From Auanema rhodensis (lineage: Eukaryota; Nematoda; Chromadorea; Rhabditida; Rhabditidae), in NCBI GenBank assembly GCA_964057225.1, contig OZ059896.1, forward strand, positions 18,658,501-18,722,500: a stretch of DNA of 64,000 nt, in the 5' to 3' direction. A program made the position numbers and the translations under genes. This document shows, in pieces, positions 35,656 to 44,600 of the stretch (position 1 is the stretch's first letter; every line of letters starts with the position of its first letter). The notes beneath the pieces are model-generated. The model saw only the letters and a program-made list of their open reading frames with translations. It had not been told where the DNA came from and made no database searches.

Positions 35656-35728
35656 GGCCTTGTGGCCTAATGGATAAGGCGTCGGACTTCGGATCCGAAG
35701 ATTGTAGGTTCGAGTCCTGCCAGGGTCG
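35656..35728 (+). tRNA. tRNA-Arg(TCG), copy 95
   Basis: Majority sequence; TACACA upstream. Confidence 0.93.
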
Positions 35729-36032
35729 TTATTTTTTGTTTCAAAACAATCATTACTTGATAGTTTACATGTTTTATTCTATATTATCTCATACAATTGA
35801 AAAAAAAATCTAGCAGTAAAACAAATGCAGTGTTAATATTCTTGAGAATGTTCCTATTCAGAGTGAGAAAGTATCAAAAATTCCCGAAGGTTTTCTCATA
35901 AGGTACTAAAATAAAAATATTATTTCATATTGTTATTTTTTCAGACCTAGAATCGATAAAAAATATCAACTACATTTTAGTGAGTTACTGGGTTGGGTTA
36001 TACAAATTGTCTAATTAGAATGCGATTTACAT

Positions 36033-36105
36033 GGCCTTGTGGCCTAATGGATAAGGCGTCGGACTTCGGATCCGAAGATTGTAGGTTCGTGTCCTGCGAG
36101 GGTCG
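36033..36105 (+). tRNA. tRNA-Arg(TCG), copy 96, type I
   Basis: A58 to T removes the T54-A58 contact and a fixed B-box base; C66 to G breaks the G7-C66 pair. Probably a pseudogene. Confidence 0.65.
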
Positions 36106-36410
36106 TTATTTTTTGTTTCAAAACAATCATTACCTGATAGTTTACATGTTTTATTCTATATTATCTCATACAATTGAAAAAAATACTAGCAGTAAAACAA
36201 ATGCAGTGATAATATTCTCGAAAATGTTCCTATTCAGAGTGAGAAAATATCTACAATTTCCCGAAGGTTTTCTCATAAGGTACTAAAATAAAAGTATTAT
36301 TTCATATTATTATTTTTTCAGACCTAGAATCGATAAAAAAAAATCAACTACATTTTAGTGAGTTACTGGGTTGGGTTACACAAATTGTCTAATTAGAATG
36401 CGATTTACAT

Positions 36411-36483
36411 GGCCTTGTGGCCTAATGGATAAGGCGTCGGGCTTCGGATCCGAAGATTGTAGGTTCGAGTCCTGCCAGGGTCG
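36411..36483 (+). tRNA. tRNA-Arg(TCG), copy 97
   Basis: A31 to G; TACACA upstream; interrupted terminator followed by a T4. Confidence 0.88.
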
Positions 36484-36788
36484 TTATTTCTTGTTTTAAA
36501 ACAATCATTACCTGATAGTTTACATGTTTTATTCTATATTATCTCATACAATTGAAAAAAATACTAGCAGTAAAACAAATGCAGTGTTAATATTCTTGAG
36601 AATGTTCCTATTCAGAGTGAGAAAATATCTAAAATTTCTCAAAGGTTTTCTCATAAGGTACTAAAATAAAAGTATTATTTCATAATATTATTTTTTCAGA
36701 CCTAGAATCGATAAAAAAAAATCAACTACATTTTAGTGAGTTACTGGGTTGGGTTATACAAATTGTCTAATTTGAATGCGATTTAAAG

Positions 36789-36861
36789 GGCCTTGTGGCC
36801 TAATGGATAAGGCGTCGGACTTCGGATCCGAAGATTGTAGGTTCGAGTCCTGCCAGGGTCG
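36789..36861 (+). tRNA. tRNA-Arg(TCG), copy 98
   Basis: Majority sequence; interrupted terminator followed by a T4. Confidence 0.92.
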
Positions 36862-37165
36862 TTATTTCTTGTTTTAAAAAAATCATTACCTGATAGTTTA
36901 CATGTTCTATTCTATATTATCTCATACAATTGAAAAAAATACTAGCAGTAAAACAAATGCAGTGTTAATATTCTTGAGAATGTTCCTATTCAGAGTGAGA
37001 AAATATCTAAAATTTCTCAAAGGTTTTCTCATAAGGTACCAAAATAAAAGTATTATTTCATATTATTATTCTTTCAGACCTAGAATCGATAAAAAAAATC
37101 AACTACATTTTATTGGGTTACTGGGTTGGGTTATACAAATTGTCTAATTAGAATGCGATTTACAT

Positions 37166-37238
37166 GGCCTTGTGGCCTAATGGATAAGGCGTCGGACTTC
37201 GGATCCGAAGATTGTAGGTTCGAGTCCTGCCAGGGTCG
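37166..37238 (+). tRNA. tRNA-Arg(TCG), copy 99
   Basis: Majority sequence; last copy before the retrotransposon, whose LTR starts 228 bp after this tRNA ends. Confidence 0.93.
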
Positions 37239-37461
37239 TTATTTTTTGTTTTTAAAAAATCATTACCTGATAGTTTACATGTTTTATTCTGTATTATCTC
37301 ATACAATTGAAAAAAATACTAGCAGTAAAACAAATGCAGTGTTAATATTCTTGAGAATGTTCCTATTCAGAGTGAGAAAATATCTAAAATTTCAAGAAGG
37401 TTTTCTCATAAGATACTAAAATAAAAGTATTATTTCATAATATCATTTTCTCAGACCTAGA

Positions 37462-37466
37462 ATCGA
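37462..37466. repeat. Target site duplication, left copy
   Basis: ATCGA immediately before the left LTR, repeated at 47251-47255. The empty site in other units reads AATCGATGAAAAAA. Confidence 0.9.
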
Positions 37467-37534
37467 TGTGGCGTTATACCACAAGTGTATAGTATGGTTG
37501 GAAGTAAAACACAAAGCAAATATGTAGAAAAGGG

Positions 37535-37540
37535 TTTATT
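37535..37540 (-). promoter_or_regulatory. Candidate polyadenylation signal in the 3' LTR
   Basis: AATAAA on the minus strand, 68 nt before the element end. The same hexamer is in the 5' LTR at 46951-46956. Confidence 0.45.
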
Positions 37541-37649
37541 GATGAATTAACAAGACAAGCACGGAATAAAATCACTGACTGCGAACGTTGAAAAAGTAAG
37601 ACTGATCTCTTCTCGTGGGCGGTCGTCAGCCTGAAACAAAGAGTTAGTC

Positions 37650-37679
37650 ATGCCACATGTATAACACAACATGTGGTAT
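37650..37679 (-). other. Hairpin-forming inverted repeat in the LTR
   Basis: Arms ATGCCACATGT and ACATGTGGTAT around an 8-nt loop give an 11-bp stem with one G-T pair. The same structure is in the other LTR. It may be an RNA signal in the repeated region. Confidence 0.5.
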
Positions 37680-37716
37680 GGATAAAAATTACTTAGGAAG
37701 TTAGAAGAAAGAAGAA

Positions 37717-37720
<4 letters not shown>

Positions 37721-37764
<44 letters not shown>
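37721..37764. repeat. (GA)22 microsatellite in the LTR
   Basis: A pure GA run preceded by imperfect GAAGAAA repeats. On the element RNA it is a CU-rich tract. Confidence 0.95.
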
Positions 37765-37766
<2 letters not shown>

Positions 37767-37832
37767 AGGAGAAACAAATAAAACAATTGTTGAAGATAAA
37801 AAATTATACAAACTCACTCGCTTATCGCGACA

Positions 37833-37840
37833 CTCCCGGC
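37833..37840 (-). promoter_or_regulatory. Candidate polypurine tract
   Basis: On the element strand GCCGGGAG directly abuts the 3' LTR TG. It is short for a plus-strand primer tract and contains two C, so the call rests mainly on position. Confidence 0.4.
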
Positions 37841-37862
37841 AATGCGGGAATGAGAAGAAGGC

Positions 37863-38369
37863 CTACAAAGGTCTTTTACGTTTTATATCACCACAAACCA
37901 CTCCATGATGCGTATCCGCCTTACATCTATAGCAGGATACCTCGCAAATCGCTGGATGTTTTTGATTCAAACATCTGATGCATAACCCCAGTTCATGAAG
38001 ACGGAGAGTGCGTTCCGGTGAGGAAGGATAAATCGGACAGGCCGCAGTACGGTGCCCATCAGCTGTCGGTTTATTGCAGAATACACATGAAGCTTTAGGA
38101 GCAGTCTGAATGGTCAAATTGTCTAGTTTCAGATTTAACGAATGTTGAATATTGTCCAGTCGTTCGGATAGATGGTTCACCGCGCTAGCTAGGTGCTCGT
38201 AGAGCCTCTTTTCAAGCACAATTAGTTGCCTCAGATTGGCGGCAGTGTTAGGTAGATGGGAATATTTTTTGAGCTCTTCCTCAAAGGAAGCATTCTCAAT
38301 TATATTCGAGACAATATCTACCATTTTCATGGAATATAGGAGAAACATGAGCTGCATCCTTATATACAT
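37863..38369 (-). CDS. Small three-knuckle zinc protein, Gag-nucleocapsid-like accessory frame
   Basis: 168 residues from the first ATG, located between env and the 3' LTR in the element orientation and ending 30 bp before the LTR. The N-terminal half (about residues 25-90) is charged and leucine-rich with a probable coiled coil. The C-terminal half carries three zinc knuckles: C95/C98/H106/C111, C130/C133/H138/C142 and C146/C149/H154/C159, then a basic tail. Knuckles one and two are 18 residues apart, exactly as in the element's own Gag (C400 to C419), and the spacer shares a PER/PEK-type motif. It is therefore a diverged second copy of the BEL Gag nucleocapsid module or one captured from a related element. 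Several in-frame ATGs lie within the first 16 codons, so the start is uncertain; it could also be an exon of a spliced transcript. I do not know an equivalent in well-described BEL/Pao elements. Confidence 0.65.
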   Translation of the reverse strand: MYIRMQLMFLLYSMKMVDIVSNIIENASFEEELKKYSHLPNTAANLRQLIVLEKRLYEHLASAVNHLSERLDNIQHSLNLKLDNLTIQTAPKASCVFCNKPTADGHRTAACPIYPSSPERTLRLHELGLCIRCLNQKHPAICEVSCYRCKADTHHGVVCGDIKRKRPL

Positions 38370-38665
38370 GTTCACATCTGGACTTTAAACGCTGATTAAC
38401 ATCTATTAGTTTATTGTACAATGGTGTGTTTAGGTTATCTTGTTACAGATACAATGAATTTTAGAGCCTGTACAAAAGGTTATGTGTTATGTAACTGATA
38501 AAAGAAACTTGATACTACCATAAATTGAAAAGAAAGAAAAACAATGATATTGTTTTATTACAATGGTTATATTCGTACATAATGCTTTCTTTTTCTTTTG
38601 TTTCATTATTATTTCAATTTTTAATTTTTAATTTTATCTCCACAAGAAATTCTTCTCTTATGCTT
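38370..38665 (-). other. Spacer between env and the small zinc-knuckle frame
   Basis: About 296 bp, AT rich, with purine-rich stretches on the element strand near 38581-38640. No coding frame or clear signal is seen. It could hold a splice acceptor for a subgenomic RNA of the small frame, but no strong T-rich CAG site stands just before its first ATG. Confidence 0.5.
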
Positions 38666-41600
38666 TTAAAATCTTTGATCCCGAAATAAGGCTTTTGATT
38701 TTATCCACAGTGTGAATATCCTGGTAGCTATCCATTGTGTGGTTAAGACTGTATTCAAAACTACACAGTACATGATGGGTGTACATGCCACATATCCTAT
38801 GGTGGCGGTTATTGCAACGCCTATCAATATGATTCCCAACTTTGATAAAATTAACTTGAAGATTGGAGCGAAGTCAATGGATTTGGATTCTGTAACCTTA
38901 CTTGAGTCACTTTCGTTTATTTCATCTATGCTTGCTATGTGATGTAATATTCCTTTAATAATGATCTTAATTTTTTTATTGTCGCATGTGGTATAGCATA
39001 ATTCATCAATCTGAGAATTTTCTCTTTTCATTGTTACTTTTGTGATTGCTACTTTTGGAGAGCATTTTATCATGAATACTTCTTTTTGACATTCGATAGA
39101 AATCCATGTTTCTTCTGCCGTAAGGCATTGGAATTCTGCGAATGCACCCTGCCCGCAGGAGTAGCAACCTGATAGTTTTGTCAGGGCAGGTGCGCAAGGC
39201 AAATTGTTGGAGAAAATCACTGAGTTTAAGAATAGGGATGAATCGACCGTAACTAAATTTTCGTCTAAATTCGTAGAGAATGATAACGTGTTATCTTTAG
39301 TTTTAAAGTTTTGGTTAGGAGATTTTATGTCTGATGTATTGGACATTTTTTCAAAAGTAGGGGTATCACACCTACATTTTATTTCATCAAATCTATTGAA
39401 TGTGCAAGGGCAGAATGAGGATACTGTACAGTTATTAAAATGTTTTAATGCTGCTTCCTCTGTTGCACATTGAATTATTCCCTTTGTGTGTATATCCGTA
39501 ATGTACGTGTTTTCTTTGGAGGAAAAAAATAATTTTGTGTACATTTCTGGAGGAGGTTGTGATTGTGATAACGTTGTTATATTGAAAAGTTGTTCACGAT
39601 TTTTCGTGTAAGGTTGTAGAGTGATATTGTAATTATTTTTCTGCTGGAGTAATGTTGTTTCTATATTAAATACGGTTTGGGTGGACCAACTATCACAAGT
39701 ATAGACTTCGTATACTTCCTCAGTGACGGGTATATGCTCTATTTTGTAGAAAAGACAAGGATCTGTCCAAATCATAGGACATGTGTAAAATCTCGCTGAC
39801 GATGTGAAGCAACCTGATTGTGAAGGGAACGTATATGGTTGTAGTTCCTCGATTTTATTATGGAGCGAGTTAGTTTCACATGTTCCGTCACACGAGCCCC
39901 GGTGACGGCATCGTAATATGCTCAATATGTTGACGGTTGTCTGTCTAGTGAAGTATCTAGTATTCTTTTGGCAGACATGTTCAGTATATAGTTTAGTTAT
40001 TTTAAATTGACCAATTTCATGATTAGAATGCGTTATGGTAATGCATAATTGTTTTGTTCCGGGAGAAAATATGATATCTTGACTGTATTCGTGATAACAA
40101 GCTAAGTTGTCATCGCATCGTATGTTAACGAAGTGTTGAACATGAACATCGGAACATGAACTGCAGCTTCCAATACATAAAGCCAAGATGATTGCCAGTA
40201 ACGATGGTAAAGATGTTTGCGACCCTCTAGTAAAGAGAGAGAATTTTGGTGGCTTTCTCGTATGGTTTAAAATAGGGTAAATATGCTTTTGAAAGGTTTC
40301 ATGATCCACAATATTAGCGTCTTGTGTGTTCGTTTGTTTTAATTGCAACGTATCATTGTGGTCTTCTGTTATTTTTTGATCAGTTTCATGATCTTCTTGT
40401 TCGGAGATTGTTTTATGTTTTAATTTCATGATGTTGAGCATGGTTTGAGTGTTTTTGGACCATGTCTTATATCTATATTGGCTGTAGCCCATGCGGCATA
40501 GACAAGAGACTATGAGGGTAACTGCCATAATGGTTATTATCACTGTCCATGTTGCCATTTCTGGGGAGCAATGAGGATTTGCTATAAGTTTTGTGGTGAA
40601 CATGTTAGAGTCCTTGCAACTATTGATTTCTTCGGCATATGTCGAAGTAATTATAATCGGTAATGAAAGGGCTTTCATTATGTCAGCTGCTATTTTTGGG
40701 TTTATTTTATTTTTTCTTTGGTGTGTGGCATAGGACATTTTTAGTGGGAAGGCTTTTATATTTTCCTTCTCAGTGACCTCATCTTGTTCTGTATATTTTG
40801 CTGTTTTCACTGATGATAGTTTTGTTTTATTTTGAGGTCGATCGTTTGTTGCATCCTCATTATTCTCTGTTTCTGGAGTGTATGTATTATCATGTTGAGA
40901 GTTGTCTGATTCATATGCAATATCGTAATTATGGTTGCTATCATTTATGTTATTGTTCTCATGTATTGTTTCATCTGTATGTTCTATATGATGATCGGAG
41001 TGTATGTTGTCTAATACGGTATCAGTATGTGCTATTCTATCTGTTGAGCTATTATTTTCTTGGACTATGTGTGAGTTGTCTTCTATGATTTTGTTGTTGC
41101 TAGTGTTGCATCTTATCTCTAGTGGATAGAGCTGATTGATGGATCGAGTAATTATGTTTCCGTTGCTTGTTGCAACTTTTGCTGAACGTATGTTGCCATC
41201 TGAACTAGTAATTGTTTCAATAATGCGACCTAGTTTCCATGTTCCTCGTGGCGACATGTCGTTTTGTATTATTACTATTTCATCCTTGTGAGGAAAGAGA
41301 TTTGTGTGATTTTTTCTCTTGTTTTTATGTTTGAAAATGTCTTTTAAACTAGTTAGATACTCCTCCTGGAAACGTGTCCAGAATTTAGACGCTGAGTCTT
41401 CTGATAACTGAAGAGCTTCTAGCGCTTGTTCTGTCGATTGAATCGTTTGGATATCGCTGTGAATATCGAATATATGAGTGTTATCATTGTTTTCTGGTAA
41501 TGAAAACTTTATTGCTGATGTTAAAAAATCAATTGGTCTTATGGGTAAAGCATCTAAATTAACTGGGTGTGGATGAGTGAGTGGGCGTGTATTAATTATG

Positions 41601-44600
41601 GCTTCTATTTTTACAATAGCTGTGTGTAAATCATCTAGTGACATTTGACTAGGAACGAAGCATTTTTTGAGGGATGATTTGGTGACAACTAAGCGTTCCC
41701 AACAACCTCCTTTCCAAGGAGATAGCGGAGTGTTGTATATCCATTTAATTTTTCTTTGAGCTAATGTGTTTAGTATGCTACTTTCATTGTAATCCGAGGT
41801 TTTTTCAAGGGTTTCTAATATTTTTGAGCTCAGAATAAAGTTTCCTGCGCAGTCACTGCGCATAATTTCTGGAGTACCTCTGCGTGAAATAAATCTATTA
41901 AATGCATTCATAAAGGCAACTGTGGATTGATTGGTGACTACCTCTAAGTGAACCGCTCTAGTTGTCATGCATGTAAACAGACAAATATGGACTTTAGACC
42001 CATTTCGAAGGGTGAAGGGGCCCATAAGATCACACCCTGTTGAAAAGAATGCTCTTGTAAGAATTGCTCTGTCTTTTGGTAGCGATGGCATATCTGGTAA
42101 TTCATAAGGATGTGATTGAAATCTTTTACATGTCACACAGTTTTTCAATGTTTGCTTAATGACTCCGGTTATTTTTGGTATATAGAACTTTTGTCTGAGT
42201 TGAATAAGCGTGAAATTTTTGCCTTGATGATTATTATCTTTGTGTATTTTGTTGATCAGTTTTTTAACTATGGGGTTTGTTTTGAGAAGGAATATAGGGT
42301 TTTTTGTCTCTTCGGGAAGAAGAGTATTTTGTAAACGACTTCTTACGCGATAAATGTCCCATGTATCTTTGAAGAATTTTAAATTTATATTTCTTTGCTG
42401 TAGCTCATCGAGGCTCATATTAGATTGGCTGTTACTGATCAAAATATTTTCAATTATGTTGATGTCTTCAACAGTATTCGTGTCTGTTGATGTGAGATGT
42501 TTTATTTTTTGCAACTTGTTGGCGTTGTTAGGATGGACTTTAAGAAACCATTTTTTGAATAATTTTCCTACGGTTGTCATTGTTTTGATCACATCATCAT
42601 AGTTTTCACGAATGTTCCAAATATCATCGGTTGGAAGATTGTCTATAATTATGTGGACCACATTGTGATGCTCCGATTCTGATTCTGCGTTATTCCTGTT
42701 AGAGTTCTTAGGCGAGCCGAATGATGTCAGAGGGTTATGAGCGGAAAGTGTAGTTAACCAATGTGGACCCTTTATCCAGTCGGAATCTTGTAGTTTCTCG
42801 ATGTCTGCACCTCGGGATCCGATGTCTGCAGTATTGTACGAGGTTTGTACATGATGTAATTCTACATTGCAACATACTTGTTTGATTTGGTGTAGCTGTT
42901 TATTTATAATGTTTGTTTGATTTTTAATGAACAGTGGGAGGGATTTTAGAGAAATAATCCATGATAGCGCGATGTTGCTATCGCTTACAATGTTGACTTT
43001 TGCCACTTTCGGGCATATGGTTACAATAGCTAATGCCATTCGTACTGCTAAGCGGATGGCTAATAATTCTAATCGAGGAATTGTGGTCTTATTTTTGGGT
43101 GCTATGCGGGATTTACCGTTGAGCAGAGAACTAATCTGCTCGTTTGTTTGGAAATATGAACATGCGGCCATGGCTTGGTTGCTTGCGTCAGCAAAGACCC
43201 ATAACTGTGTTTTATGTTCAGAGAATTTAAAATATCTTTTCATGGTCAATTGCTGATTGTTAATGTGATTAATATGTTGTTCCCATTGTTTGATATTATC
43301 TGATTCAATGGGTTGGTCCCATGATAATTTTGTGTTTATGATTTCTCGCAAGATAAGTTTGAGAGGTAACAGTAATGGTGCTGCTAATCCAATGGGATCA
43401 AATATTGAGTGTAGCTGACTGAGTAGAATTCTCTTGGTGTAACTTGTGTGAGTCGTTGTTATTTTTATTGGGATAATGAAGGAGTCGTGTTCTTTATTAA
43501 AAGATATGCCAAGTATTTTGGTTGTCATGTTCGGATATCTGTCTTCTTCAGGAAGGTTCTGTATTACTTGTTCGTCGTTTGACAAGAATTCGCGAACATG
43601 CATGTTTATTTCTGTAAATAGTTTTTGGGTTTCTTTACATTTCTTTATAGCTTCTGCTGTTGTATTTGCTGTAAGAATGATATTGTCAACGTATAAGTTG
43701 TTCAGTATTTCCATAGCTAATGGGTTGTCTACTTTTGATTCTAAGAACCATTTTATGCCCATGTTCAATACGCTGGGGGATGCAGTGATACCGAACGGTA
43801 ATCTGTTGAATCGAAGGGTTATGATATTGTTGTGAGATATTGGGTATTCTTTGTTTTTTATCCAAAAGAATTTGCATAGATTTTTGTGATTCTCTGTCAG
43901 TTGTATTTGTAAAAATGCGGCTTTGATATCGCATGTTATTAATATTGGTCTTGTTCTGCAGGAGATCATGATGTCGTGTATATATGTGATAAATGATCGT
44001 CCTGTGTGTATTATCTCATTCAACGACGGGCTGTCTTTCTGTTTAGCGGAGGCGTCAAAAACGATTCTGAGAGGGTTAGCCTTGCTGGGCTTCCAAACCC
44101 CATGGTGGGGCATATAAAACTCTAAAGGCTCCTGGTGATTGTTGGGAATTTGTTCGACAATGTTATCTTTGAGGTAACTTTCAATGGTTGTAGTATAGTG
44201 TGAGAGCATTTCTGGATTGTGCAGTAACTTTCGCCATAGGGATACGAATCTATGGTACGCGGGCATTTTGTTGTTTTTAAGATTTTTGAAGTTATTTTTT
44301 AACGGGAACGGTGCAATAATACGGTTGTTCTCAATTTTTATATCTTTTGAGTATTCTTCATAGTAATCAATAGTGCGGTCTGCGTTGGCATTTTCTGTAT
44401 TGATGCCGATAGAATCCAGTTCAAACAGATTAGTGAGGAGTTCTTTATGAGAGGTTTCTTTTGTTATTTCTTCTACTGTAGAGCATAATATTACTTCTTG
44501 TTGTGTATTATCATCGGGAAGAGGAGCTTCTCCATGTATCATGTGGCCGAATACCGAATTTTTCAATCTCATACGCGAGGGGAGTTCGGTTTCTTCGTTT

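Larger units (their letters stand above)
1..37466 (+). repeat. tRNA-Arg(TCG) tandem array, left arm
   Basis: Ninety-nine head-to-tail units of 377-378 bp (extremes about 375-381), each with one 73-bp tRNA gene on the plus strand. The roughly 304-bp spacer is AT rich and contains, in order after the tRNA: a Pol III T-run, an A/T-rich stretch with CAATTG, a segment around ATTCTCGAGAAT or its variants, the intron-like GTACTAAAAT...TTTTTTCAG, ATCGAT followed by 5-9 A, and a TATA-like TTATACA about 34 bp before the next tRNA. Spacer differences are mostly single bases shared by groups of units, as expected from unequal exchange and gene conversion. I see no second gene in the spacer on either strand. 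The array is already in progress at position 1. Confidence 0.97.
34147..37466 (+). repeat. Three-unit block repeated at 2264 bp
   Basis: Units 34147, 34525 and 34902 recur at 36411, 36789 and 37166. Shared markers are GTCGGGCTT in the first tRNA, AAAGGGCCTT before the second, TTATTTCTTG in place of the T6 terminator in the first two, and TATTGGGTTACTGG in the third. The retrotransposon sits inside the last unit. Confidence 0.8.
37467..37832 (-). repeat. 3' LTR (left copy)
   Basis: 366 bp, ending TG/CA. By eye identical to the 5' LTR apart from one GA dinucleotide in the microsatellite (22 against 23 repeats). Contains a candidate polyadenylation signal, a TATA-like TATAAT close to its 5' edge, two inverted repeats and the (GA)n tract. 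Confidence 0.95.

Noticed and set aside
1..37466. CRISPR-like regularly spaced repeats
   Set aside because: Units are 377 bp with near-identical spacers and contain eukaryotic tRNA genes; nothing resembles CRISPR repeats or cas genes.
37547..37786. Minus-strand LTR frames with SLSLSLSL (also 46963-47274)
   Set aside because: Low-complexity translation of the (GA)n microsatellite inside the LTRs.
37787..37978. 63-residue plus-strand frame across the LTR edge
   Set aside because: It spans the LTR/internal junction antisense to the zinc-knuckle frame and has no recognisable features.
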